Assembly: GCA_018340375.1 (NCBI GenBank)
Contig: JAFFJZ010000001.1
Span: 60,194,001 to 60,258,000 of the forward strand
DNA length: 64,000 nucleotides
Direction of reading: 5' to 3'
DNA from: Gonatopus flavifemur
Taxonomy: Eukaryota > Arthropoda > Insecta > Hymenoptera > Dryinidae
Shown in pieces: positions 1-10,639 of the stretch. The notes below the pieces were generated by a model. That model was not told where the DNA came from and ran no database searches. It saw only the letters and a list, made by a program, of their open reading frames with translations. Every line of letters starts with the position of its first letter. Within the stretch, counting starts at the first letter, position 1. A program made the position numbers and the translations under genes.

Positions 1-131
1 GGTTCGAAAAGAGTTCTTGAAGAGTTCTATTCTTGCTCTTGAAAAATAATTCTTCGTGTGTTATCTGGGCTAGGGATCCACCAACTATGAGCGTTCCGTT
101 TCGGACAATCCGGTTGCATGGGAGACCAGCC

Positions 132-483
132 TAAGGGTGCTCTCCCATGCATCGGAATATTCTATTGGAACAGAACGGTGATCTCAGTAGAAATTTAGTT
201 TCTTATACGTTCCGTTCAATTCAGTCGCTCTGCTCTCCCATGGACCGAAATGTGCTGGAACGGAATATTATCATAACTAATGAAACTTGGTTTATAGCTT
301 TCTGGTAGAACCTGCTAAAAGAAATCCGAGTAATAAATGGTCAATTTTCATTCCGGCCGTAATCGTTCCGGATCATGTGCGACAAGGTATACGATTACGA
401 AGGGACGGAACGGGGACTAAAATGTCACTAAAAGTTATGTTCCGTTCCGGTAGTCCATTCCGATGCATGGGAGAGCAGCCTTA
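132..483. repeat. Inverted repeat, CTCTCCCATG family
   Basis: The two ends are reverse complements over about 27 bp: 132-158 and 457-483 both carry TGCTCTCCCATGCATCGGAA in opposite orientation, with one mismatch near the tip. Further copies of the same end lie at 116-132 (facing right) and about 231-246, so several members overlap or are nested. The interior holds repeated GGAACGGAA-like words. No transposase is visible. The open frame at 287-631 falls inside this repeat and is not taken as a gene. Likely a non-autonomous fold-back or MITE; no target duplication could be fixed. Confidence 0.6.
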
Positions 484-845
484 CGGGTTATATTCCGGAA
501 GATTCAGTATCCCAGTTATTTTCGGTGAAATTGCTCATTTCTTATGGATTCCAAAAAACGAATCAATCACGATTTGTCGGTACAACGAACTTTCGGAATA
601 TACCTCGTCGGGATACGAAATTTCAGAGTAATCGTTTTGGGGAATAACTGAACTTCGGTGTAAAACGGGTTTACCGAGTGAGTTATCTTTCGACCAATTG
701 AAAGATTGAAAAAAAATTCCCAATTTGTGATTGGTCAAAGGGATACCAGCAATCCCCGTTGATACCCGCCATACAAACGAACCGACCGAGCAAACATTTT
801 TTCGGCAAGAATACTCTGAACTGAGTTCATGGGAATGCAATTTTC

Positions 846-1007
846 AGGCTGGTCTCCCATGGACCGGAATTCGTTCCGGCGGAATGAAAATTGAACCAAT
901 GCACAATTTTTTATAGATTTCTGATAGAACACTCTAAAAAAATTGTGGAAGCGATTGGTTTAAAGTCATTCCGCCGAAACGAATTCCGGTCCATGGGAGG
1001 CCAGCCT
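846..1007. repeat. Inverted repeat, second copy of the CTCCCATG family
   Basis: Arms of about 55-60 bp face each other: the left starts AGGCTGGTCTCCCATGGACC and the right ends with its near-complement. Both arms contain GGAATTCGTT and a CCGGCGGAATGA-like block. The left arm also pairs with the lone copy at 116-132, so a larger recombined structure from 116 to 862 is possible. Non-coding. Confidence 0.65.
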
Positions 1008-1043
1008 CAGGCATCAATCTTCAGTTCTTTATCTACTACTGTA

Positions 1044-1400
1044 CAGTCGGTGTAACAAGTCCGTTGAATTCTAACGGAAATATCTTTATATAATATGCAT
1101 TATTGCTGTTATCTGAGAATTTCTAATCCATCTGAATGATGGAAGGAACATACATGGGATGGGGGCCGAATCAACGAAAAATCAAATCAATGAAACCGTT
1201 AGTCGGAAAGAATAAGAAATCATACATTATACATCTCTTCCTTTTCAACCAATGGTTTGGTTGATTTGTCCTTTCGTTGATTCGGCTCCCATCCCATATA
1301 TGAAGGTATACAATCGAAGAAAAATATTAAAAATTCATTAATAACAACGTATTCAAAGATATTTCCGTTAGAACTGTAAACGAACTTGTTACACCGACTG
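1044..1400. mobile_element. TA-flanked MITE (Tc1/mariner type)
   Basis: A 357-bp element. Its ends read CAGTCGGTGTAACAAG and the exact reverse complement, and both sides are flanked by TA (1042-1043 and 1401-1402). Subterminal homology continues through AACGGAAATATCTTT. A second, inner inverted repeat (about 1158-1200 against 1235-1300) carries GGGATGG...CCGAATCAACG, so the element folds almost end to end. TA duplication is the signature of the Tc1/mariner superfamily; no transposase is present. Immediately to the right, 1409-1484 is a small separate hairpin with 14-bp arms (CCGAATTTTGAATT). Confidence 0.75.
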
Positions 1401-1703
1401 TACGTCGGCCGAATTTTGAATTTTCAAAAAACATTTTCCTCTCAGTCGGTAACACAAACTTTTCTTTCGGAATTCAAAATTCGGGTGATGCACAGCAGTA
1501 GATGAAGGACTGAGGATTGATTCCTGAAAATGTCATACTTCTTCGTGAATTCAGTTTAGAGTATTCTTGCCGAGAAAATGTTTATTCAATCGGTACGCTT
1601 GTATGGCTTGTATAGCTTGGATCGCTGGTATCCCCTCAAAAGATAACCCACTCCACTCTACTCCCTTGGTATCGGAAGCACCCATAGTGGGATTGTTGAC
1701 AAC

Positions 1704-1878
1704 GGAGCCTTCCGAAGTACCTGACCTGATCATCTGGTCTTGACCAAATCAATTTTGGAGCCTTCCGAAGTAGCTGATCCGGATCACTTGGATCAGATAT
1801 TCCGGAAGGCACCCTAGATTGGTTGAGAAGTGATCTGATCATGACCAGATGATCAGGTCAGCTACTTCTGAAGGCTCC
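1704..1878. repeat. Fold-back MITE, GGAGCCTTCCGAAG family, compound copy
   Basis: Ends read GGAGCCTTCCGAAGTACCTG and its reverse complement, followed inside by CTGACCTGATCATCTGGT. A second pair of the same ends begins near 1770 and closes near 1810, so one copy appears inserted into or duplicated within another. The sequence is related to the single clean copy at 2948-3043. Confidence 0.65.
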
Positions 1879-1988
1879 AATGGTAGACCCCAATAGTCCC
1901 GAAAGACAATTGGCTCGATCAGGCCCCTGACAATCCCGTGTTTCACCTGTCCAAAACTTGCCCTGGGGGCGCTGGCTCAGAGATGCCC

Positions 1989-2113
1989 GTATTCCCTAGA
2001 AAAATCTTCAGATTTTTTGGCATTGGTCATTTCTTTCCTAATTGAAAATATGATTGGCCAGCTGTACAAGAAATAACCAATCATCAGATGCTGAAGATTT
2101 TTCTAGGGGATAC
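1989..2113. repeat. Small hairpin element, 125 bp
   Basis: Inverted repeat with arms of about 45 bp: the left reads GTATTCCCTAGAAAAATCTT and the right is its near-complement ending GGGGATAC. The inner arm word ATTGGTCATTTCTTT has its complement near 2070. Non-coding, MITE-like. Confidence 0.6.
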
Positions 2114-2947
2114 TGTCAACGCTGCGCTGGCTTTGCCATCGCTAACTCTGGCGGGGAATTTTCAATACAATCCAATTAACACTCCTCACGTAAACGTATG
2201 AAATTGCATACAGGGACAGAGGACATTTAATGGATGTGAATCTAGTGAAAAATCATTGAAGTGTCAGGGGCCTGGGCCCGATGCACGATAGACCCGAAGG
2301 TCAGTTAACCCGAAAACTGAAACCTCATGCCGTGTTTACATATTATCGTGGCTGAAAGATAAACAAAGATAGCAATATGATTATGGGTGTGAAAACGCAC
2401 CATGAAGTTTTGATTGTGTGTCGGACAGGGTTGGGAATTTGGCATGTCGAGTGAGGTTTCTGACATATAATACATATCCTGTATACTACATATATGATAC
2501 GTATAAAAGGTACCTAAGGACGCCATTATGATGTACTAAACTTGCATAAAACCTTATCAGTAATATACACTGTATTATACATGTTGAATACTTATATAAA
2601 AGTAGGAATATTATAATATGTATAATACACGCCCAACTCCGGTGTCGGGTTTACTTTCAGGGGGCATAAACTCAATTGGAAGGCAAAGGTGCAATATCCC
2701 GAATTTTGCCGATTGATCGATTTCTAGGAAGTTCTAAAAAGTTACTAGTCAGTTACTAGAAATTGACCAATCAGCTAATTTCGGGCTATCGAACTTACGG
2801 AACATAACAACGTTATCAATTGGAAAATTCTTAGACTAATTCCAGCGCTGCCGTACGAGAGCATATTTGAACTAATTCCACATGAATTTACTAATATTAC
2901 TTCGAGAGATTTCGTGATTTATTCATTATTCGTGTGAGTGTATCAAT

Positions 2948-3043
2948 GGAGCCTGCCGAAGTGGCTGACCTGATCAACTTTGATTGGTTGAAAAGTGATC
3001 TAGTCATGACCAGATGATCAGGTCAGCTACTTCGGAAGGCTCC
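2948..3043. repeat. Fold-back MITE, GGAGCCTTCCGAAG family, single copy
   Basis: A compact 96-bp palindromic element, starting GGAGCCTGCCGAAGTGGCTG and ending with its near-complement. It is the cleanest member of the family that also makes up 1704-1878. The centre contains GATTGGTTGAAAAGTGATC. No clear target-site duplication. Confidence 0.65.
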
Positions 3044-3129
3044 CATGTGAAATTGTTCCAAGAGTTGTTCTTCCGTACGGCGGCACACTGAAATAAGTCT
3101 AAAAATTTTCCAATTGAGTTGATGCCCTC

Positions 3130-3170
3130 TGACTGAATCCCAACAACTAGGTTCGAATCCTAGATCCTGA
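3130..3170 (+). other. Isolated tRNA-like T-arm (B box)
   Basis: At 3146-3163 the sequence forms a perfect tRNA T-arm, CTAGG-TTCGAAT-CCTAG, containing the pol III B-box GGTTCGAATCC at 3150-3160. Upstream I find no convincing D-arm, anticodon arm or matching acceptor strand, so this is not called as a tRNA. It may be a remnant of a tRNA-derived SINE or chance. Confidence 0.25.
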
Positions 3171-3240
3171 TTGGTTGAATTTGGATTTGACCCCAGTTTG
3201 AAAAAATCAAAAAATAAAGAATGCATAAACAATATCAATT

Positions 3241-4371
3241 ATGAAGGATCTAATTGAAGATGTTTATATTTAAAAAACACAAAGAAAATCAAGCATTTTA
3301 TAAAATCAATTACTCTACATTTGAAATTTGTTTTCAGTCACTTGCATTCAATACTGTTGGTTTCAGTCTTTTTAAATTATTTCTCATGAACACTGAGATG
3401 GTAAAAAATTTGATGGGCGTATCGCACGTATTTTCAAAGTTATTGAATGAGAAAACCAAATTTGAGCATATACTTATAATGAATCGATGTTTTTAACATG
3501 CGCTTTTCAACTTTACACAAAAGCTCCACATTCGCCATTTGTATGCACGAATTACAATATTTTGTTTACATAAAATGTACAAAGGCTTAAAAAAATAATA
3601 TGATTTCAAAAGTCCACATCTTATCATCTGATTCTGGAGAAAAGTTTCTTTTACTCTCATAGCATTTCATAAACGTTTTGTTCCAATGGAACATTGCAAA
3701 TAGTTATCAAATCAATTATTTCAAAAACATTTTAACCCTGAGTATCGTTCATAAAATGCCATGCCAAATCACTTTTTTTTTTAATTGGCCTTCAAACAAT
3801 CACTTGGAAGTTACTTCAGATGGATCTTACATAAATTTATAAAAACATTAATAAATCTTATAAGTTCAGCTAGTACGGTTACAGAATATTTTATGTGTTT
3901 CAATTCTAACAACCTATACATAACATAAGCTTATGTTGTTACATAATGAATCAGTATGTACTATTTTAAGTAACATTAAAAAAACAAAAAAATAAAAGGA
4001 ATGCTGAAAGTAAACCCATTAGGATTCCACACCATACTTTTTGAAACATATACAATAATTTTCAATCTTCTATTAAATTATTTGTGACAAAGAGTTATCA
4101 AAATCACTCTATTACCATTTTTTTATGTGTTTTTTTTTCACACAACTGCGTACAAGAACTCTATGATTCACAGAATTTGAAAAATATCTGATCGTACAAC
4201 CACATTCAAGTGAGAAACAAAAAAATAAACATTTCGAAGAATAATTTAGTGAACATATGAATTTTTGACAAAGAAAGTATGCTGCTTTTCGTCATTAATA
4301 GCAGAGCATAGGTATTCAATAGAAATTATATTCAAGCAAGTATTATTATCCAAAACATTTACAGGCGAATT
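3241..4371. other. Intergenic, downstream of MOSPD2
   Basis: AT-rich sequence with no recognisable gene. The short open frame at 3254-3496 has AT-driven composition and no family resemblance. The minus-strand part next to 4371 is expected to hold the MOSPD2 3' UTR and poly(A) site, but I could not assign a signal. Confidence 0.4.
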
Positions 4372-7243
4372 TTATATTTCATGATTGTATCCCAAATGAC
4401 AACTTTCTTGATTAGCATAATTCATAATGTCGCTTCTCAATATATAAACAATATAAGCAATAACTATGACTATCAAAACGGCACATATTATATAAGTATA
4501 TAAAAGGTATTTCAAAATAGTGATTTCTTTATGTATCCCTTTGTGCATTTCTTCCAAACGGTCCATCTATAATTTTCATTCGATTACATTCTTGACATTG
4601 TTAATGAAGATAAAGATTTATGAACTTACCATCGAATAAAAAGTATCCGCGGTGCGCTCATCAGACATTTCATTAGAAAACAAGGAATGACCTTTCTGCG
4701 AATCTTTGCTTCTGTTTCCATCGTAACACCTCAATCTGTGTTCCTCGGTTGGTTTTTTAGACTATGTGAGGAGAATATTAATTAATTTCAGTTATTCTTA
4801 TGAATACAAAGAATTAAAATTACACCTCCTGTTTACTCATCAATTGAATCCTTGTAAAATGGTAAATAATAACTGTCATTGCCACAGGCTTGATGTAACA
4901 ATTATCATTCTATCTTCATAATTTCGTGGATATTGAAATTGAGAGTGAAAATTTGAAACAAGGAATAAATAATTTTGTTAAAGATTTTTCAACATACCTT
5001 CCACATACTTGCCAATTCGTCTGCCGGTATATTTGCGTTTTTTAAAGGAAGACACATGATTAGAAATCTATCATTATGCAATGGTCCTCTTAGGCTATAT
5101 CCAGATTGTAATGTCACGGTTACAATTCGTTTTTCACTAGGCCCTAAAATTCCTGAACTCGGTCTCACTCTGAATTTTTCAGGTGAAGTGGTTTTAATCT
5201 GAAATAAGAACAAAATAACGCTATATATTTATGAGAAAAATTCCATTTGAGATTTGAAAATTCATTCAGGATAGTTATACCTTGTAAGATAAGGATTTAT
5301 CGGCTGTGATGTTTTTAAGGGTAACAGTTCCAGTTACTTCATTACCTTCCTTGTTGAAAGTAATCGATTCTGGTTCTACTGATAATACTAAAAAAATTCA
5401 TGGTAGAATTAATTTAATAATATTCAAGTAGTGAAGGATAAATAACGTATGTAGTTGTTTTGATTTTTCTCACGTGTTTCTTCAGTTTCTTGACTACCAA
5501 AAGCACTGGTGGGTTGTTCATTCATCGGAGAATTTTCAGCAAAATGTACCTGAGCGACAGGGAAGTATTCATCAATTTGAAATAACAGTTTTTAATAATT
5601 ACATTATTATTATACGTTAATTATCTAAATTGAAGAATTAATTATGAAAGTATTGAAAATAAAGCTACTAAAAATGCGTTCTAATGTGGAACATTGTCCT
5701 ACCTTTCTGTTTTCCAGTTTACCATTGACTGGAATTTCATTATTCATTCTTACTTCAGGAATGAAAGCGAAGACATAATCGTCCAAACCACCCCAACATT
5801 TCAATGCGTTTTGCGGATCTATGTATTCTTTTAATGTTTGCTTATTAACAGATTTGATTTTTGGAATGGCCTTGGCAGGTAACCAGGATTTAATGATTTT
5901 GAAACCAGCGGTCAACACCCATGGCATTTCAAAAATTATGATATAATTAAGGAAATTTGGGTAGTAAGATTTGAATAATCCAATTAAATAATTAGTGAAT
6001 TCCATATCTAAATTTGAAAGTCCTGTTTCTGCCATATCAAAAAATATTGATATCTGATTTCCATTTTCTTCTCTGGAAAATGAAGATAGAGATAATCTGA
6101 GAACTTGAAATGGTTGTCAAAAATAATTTTGAATCTTATGAAAAAGGCAAATAATTATAAAATTAAAGTTTACCTTTCTAATCTTTCAAACCAATAAACA
6201 ATACATCTTTGCAATTCTTCAAAATCACGTGCCCCTTTAACATGTAATTTTGATTTAATTATAAAAAGAGTTTTACCATCTTTATCTTTGCCATGACTGA
6301 AACAAATTCCATCTTCTAAATATTCTCGTTTTACATTATCTTCTGTGATGTCTATAACATAATGACAATAATTGAGTAATAATTGAAAACTGTATGATCG
6401 GGCAATAAAGAATTAGTTTTTACCATTAGTGTTGAATTTTCTTCTCCAAGCGCAAGTTTCCCATAACATTTTAAAAGCATCTTGCATATTACATTCATGA
6501 TGTTCCAGGAATCTCTTTAACCAATCGTTACTGTTTTTCACTCTGGAGATGTCAGCTGGATGAAATCCTCCTAAAATTCAAGTTGTGAATGCAAAAATTC
6601 GTTTGAAAAGATCATTGAAATATTTTGATTATTTCAGAGTATAAAAATATTATAAAGTACAGTTTTCTTGCATTTTTTGAAAAATATATGAGAGTTGAAG
6701 TTAAGCGGAAGAACAATTTGATTTTCAAATTCATCTTTCCATTCCTCTCATTTAATCAGATATAGAAATTATTCCAAGTCCTTAAGAGTTTCATTTTAAA
6801 TTCCAAGGTAACATACTACATAATTTATTATTCAAGTGGTTCTATAATCGATGCATGAAAAACATCAAGGATCTTAAAATCTTCTCATCGCTCAAATATT
6901 TAATGAATTGAATTTTGAAACTTTGATAAATCAATAAAAGGAAAATATGAAAATTTTAAATCATTTGAAAAATAAGTAAATGAAAATTATTTTGACATTG
7001 ATATCACCTGAATTCTTTGGATAGCGACCTTTGTACTTTGATAGAATGAATACCTTTGCAAAGTACAACAATGTTTTCCTTTCGTTTTATAATTAGATTT
7101 ATGGAAATTCAAATGGAGATTGATGAATTAATCAAAAAACGAATATTAAAAGAAAACATACTGGGATCCGGTGGTCCTTCATCGTCGAGTTTTTTGAAGA
7201 ACTTTTCTCGTAATTCTTCTATCTGTTGAGTGCGGACTTCCAT
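4372..7243 (-). CDS. MOSPD2: MOSPD2-like protein (CRAL-TRIO + MSP + C-terminal membrane anchor)
   Basis: Nine minus-strand exons join in frame: 7243-7162, 6570-6424, 6351-6174, 6072-5703, 5549-5474, 5387-5281, 5198-4998, 4761-4630 and 4566-4372, giving 495 residues plus stop. All introns are GT...AG. Residues about 80-245 are a CRAL-TRIO lipid-binding fold (FFDMAETGLSNLDMEF, then YYPNFLNYIIIFEMPWVL). About 284-395 is an MSP domain (LLSVEPESITFNKEG, then KTTSPEKFRVRPSSG), the fold that binds FFAT motifs in lipid-transfer partners. The conserved EEHRLRC follows it. Residues 451-474 are one hydrophobic helix (YIICAVLIVIVIAYIVYIL), then a tail of about 20 residues. Human MOSPD2 has the same order and 518 residues; it tethers the ER to other organelles. 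The start ATG at 7243 opens MEVRTQQIEEL; no upstream in-frame exon was needed. It faces RNASEH2C head to head. The weakest point is the exon 7-8 join, where a 3-nt exon may be missing. Confidence 0.93.
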
Positions 7244-8173
7244 TTTTTAGTAAAACTGCAAAAGTTGAAATGACACTTTGACCAACACCGGAGTAATCAG
7301 ATAAGTTTTTATCCGTATAAAAGATTCCTGCGTTCGAAGTCGAACATGCCGTGTTAACTTGATTCAATACATATTAAAAATTAACTTGATTTTCATACCA
7401 TTGACATTATAAACATAAATTTCATATTAAATATTATAATGAGTATTTCAAATGTATCACAAAAAAATGTCCCTTCTATATTAGATTGAAATTGATGGAA
7501 GACAAATTAAATTAGAATCCGTCTTTGTCATATGGACTCACGAAGTTATGTTTTCTCTCGATATAACGAACCATGGCATTGACATTTATTGTGTGCGTGT
7601 GTCCATTCATGTCCATTGAGAGGCGTAAGACAGCGTAGGATATGCAATCATTGGAAAAAGGATGCTATTATACACCGACAACGAGAGAAAGAAAGTTGTC
7701 GTTATAATATCGTTTCATCTTACCATGGACAGCATTCATTCAGCTCGCTCGCCTCCTATGGATTGGAAAAACCGTAGTAACGTAAGATATTGCTATCTAT
7801 CCCAGAGGGCCCACTTGTTTGGTCAGTGCAAACTGCAAATCGAAGCATTAATAACAGTTCTAGGTTTCCATTTATTCTTGGATGTTTTTTCGCGGGTAAA
7901 AATTCGTTTGTATACCTACTTGCAAGGGCTTGTGTATTCAGATCCAATGCCGCCCATTTAAATTTTGTATCAATAAAATTCAAATCAATTGATAACCTGA
8001 ACTTGAACTTGAATGTGTGTAAAGTGTGTATTAACTAACCTCATTCAACTTTCCTCCACATTATTATCTTTTCTCAATTAATTTTACCAAGCATTACCAA
8101 ATTGTATTCAATTTGAAATCAGTTTTCAAAAGTTTTCATCATCAGTTCTAAATTTTATTACATTGAATAAACC
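7244..8173. promoter_or_regulatory. Probable shared promoter region between MOSPD2 and RNASEH2C
   Basis: These 930 bp separate the two divergent start codons and should contain both 5' UTRs and promoters. The middle (about 7540-7920) is richer in G+C than its surroundings. Overlapping open frames there on both strands (for example 7662-7961) resemble no known protein and are treated as chance. I could not fix a TATA box or initiator. Confidence 0.5.
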
Positions 8174-8745
8174 ATGTTCATCAACTTGCACGTTCATGAA
8201 AACATATCCAAACAAGAGCAACCTGTTTTACATCTAATGCCATGTGAAATTGAGGCAAATGAGTCTGCTAATGTTTCGACGCATTTCAATCCGTATATTG
8301 AGAAAACAGACGATGAACGTAAGTATATCACAGTAGCTTCAATCTCACATCATGTAGAAATCACAAAATTCGTGGATTTGTTTCTACCCTGATTGATTTT
8401 ATTTAACAACTTTTGTACAGATCGTAACTCTTCGTTTCGAGGTCATCCAATTCAAGGTAAAAAAGTAAACATCCCTCCTACGTATAAAGGCATCGTCTTT
8501 TATGAACATCAAAAAACAGATTCTGAAGAGAGCAAACGAAATTTATATGCTACCGGAGTGTTTTCGAGTCTTACGTATTGGAATTACGATAAAATTCCAA
8601 CAAAGAATGATAACTTTATGAACGCTCTGGACTGGATAGAAATAGCTGAAGCTGTAAGTTTTAAAAACATGAAAATTTTATTTAATCACAAATACCTTGA
8701 AGATAAAAAATCAATATAATATTGCAGCTCCATTCGACCAAATGA
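8174..8745 (+). CDS. RNASEH2C: Ribonuclease H2 subunit C (non-catalytic subunit)
   Basis: Three exons, 8174-8318, 8421-8653 and 8728-8745, join in frame to give 131 residues ending in EALHSTK. Donors are GTAAGT in both introns; acceptors end TTTTGTACAG and ATATTGCAG. Diagnostic family blocks are present: HLMPCEIEANESANVSTHFN (human has HLLPCEV...), then SFRGHPIQGKKVNIPPTYKG (human SFRGRCLRGEEVAVPP), then SSLTYWNYDKIP and ALDWIEIAEALH. The protein forms the trimeric RNase H2 with subunits A and B, which removes ribonucleotides from genomic DNA and RNA:DNA hybrids in the nucleus. It is shorter than human (164 residues), mostly through a short N terminus and a reduced variable loop before the SLTYW block. 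Stop at 8743-8745; an AATAAA at 9130 may be the poly(A) signal. Divergent neighbour: MOSPD2. Confidence 0.93.
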
Positions 8746-9574
8746 CAAATTTTGAAATCCTTGCAGTGGATATATTTTATATAGCAATGTTCTTAACATA
8801 AGTTTCATGTGCCGAAGATAAAGCTAGTTCAGGTAGCTTGATCAGAAATTCAAAGCTCTGCTTGGATCGATGCGTCGAATATTTTAGATATTGTTTGTTG
8901 TAAACGTGTGTTATACCATTCTGACAGAGCTTTTCCAACTGAGCTAAAACAGTGTGATATGTTTATTCAGTAAAATTGAAAATCGATAAAAGTTACATCT
9001 GAAATTAGTTTATTTTATAGAAATAATTTGAAATTTGATTTTAGGATATTGGTGTTGGGATTTATGTTTTTTAAAAATGAAACATCACAGCTACAGCTGC
9101 TGTACTCGCTAACAAAGTACAGGAAAATCAATAAATAACAGTCTCTGTTGTGACATTAAAGATTATGTCACAGGGAATGTTTTGAATTCAAAATGAAATT
9201 CTGAAATATTCATAATAAGAATTTGACTAGAAGTCCTTTGGTATTTTATATGAATTTATCTGGGTTTAATATTTATTTCTCACACAACTTTTGAATGTGA
9301 GATAGGGATAATAGTCACAGTGAACAAATAATTCATACCAATTGTTATATATTCTATGAGAATTTTGATAGATTCCTTCTGTTGATATTTCTAAATTGTT
9401 TATTTTGATATTCATATAAGATTTCTTGAAAAGTTTCTGTTATGCAAGTCAAAATTAAACTTGGAATAAATAAGTGTGAAATGACCAAAGAATTCTTTAC
9501 AAAGTACCCATATAAGTTTTTTTTGAGCGTTAAGTTATCCATGAGGAGTTCATATTAAATTCCCAGTATTTATA
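8746..9574. other. Intergenic, downstream of RNASEH2C
   Basis: No coding exon recognised. It probably includes the RNASEH2C 3' UTR up to about 9150. The minus-strand frame at 9354-9542 is AT-rich and without family resemblance. Confidence 0.4.
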
Positions 9575-10637
9575 GGGGAGAGTGACCTAAGTCGGACCAC
9601 CTTTTTCTTTTCAGTGCATCAAACTCTGCAATGTTGACCGATCGCCATGTATTATATGCCTCTAAAAGACTCTCAAATTCCCCAAAGTTTCCCTAAAAAA
9701 CTTTTGAAATATTCCTCAGTAGTTCTGAATTATGGTTGAAAATCGAAAACGGTGATAAATAGTCTGAATGGAAACATTAGTTCCAATTCGGATCACCCTC
9801 TGTTCCAAATTTCGAACTTCCAAAAGTATGTGGGTGTGTTTTGTTTTCAATAATTCTTAAAACAAGCAATTTATGATGAAGGAAACCAAATTTTATTGCA
9901 CATTTTGATTGCATTTCTCAGTACAACAAATAATGTAAGTTACTTTTTGAAATGATGGGAAAAATGACATTCAAAGGGAAAGAAATGGTGAGAAAAATTA
10001 TCCCGAGTCCGATGATTCATGATATAAAATAGGAACACTGGGACGAGCCGATCGTCCGCCTGTGCTTGTGTTCGGTCAATTTCCGGTAGCTGTACATTTT
10101 TGTCTTTCCGTTGCATGCCTCTTTTGCAATTTTTCGGAGGTTTCGCATGCTACGTGTTTTTTTAATTCCATTGCTATCTCACACATCGTATCATCATTAG
10201 TCAGCATGGAGTTCTGGCCACGTCAAGTTTTACATGGTGGAGTTTGAGAGAATGCCTGAATCAATTCAAGTATTTGTTCAAAGGGAATTTTAATGTTCGT
10301 GAATTGATAATATCAATGGCTGGAGCATTGTCGATTATTGTGCCTCTATATTGACACATTTGCGTTTTGATATTATCACAAATATGACAAAATGGGGCTC
10401 CATGTTGGAACCACTGTTGGTTGAATCGAACATCTCAAAACTTACAAAATTCAATCAATAAAATGGATATATCCTTGGACAGAGTGGGGAACACTGATCT
10501 AAAAATATTCACCACTTCATCCGAATGGATGATAAAGAACACAGTTTCAACAATGCTGAAAACAAATTGTTGTCTGTAAGACAGCATACTACAGATGATT
10601 GATATTTGATAAATGATGTATCTAGACCACTCTCCCC
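9575..10637. mobile_element. TA-flanked non-autonomous DNA transposon, 1.06 kb
   Basis: Ends are GGGGAGAGTG and its exact reverse complement, flanked by TA on both sides (9573-9574 and 10638-10639). The subterminal bases after the 10-bp match are weakly similar (ACCTAAGTC against GTCTAGATA). The interior is non-coding as far as I can read; the 61-residue frame at 10062 resembles nothing. The TA duplication fits the Tc1/mariner/pogo group. It is longer and less palindromic than the MITEs elsewhere in the window, so it may be a deletion derivative of an autonomous element. Confidence 0.65.
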
Positions 10638-10639
10638 TA

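Noticed and set aside
287..631. 114-residue open frame
   Set aside because: Lies across an inverted-repeat element and its termini; no family resemblance.
3130..3170. Possible tRNA gene
   Set aside because: A perfect T-arm, but no acceptor pairing, D-arm or anticodon arm upstream.
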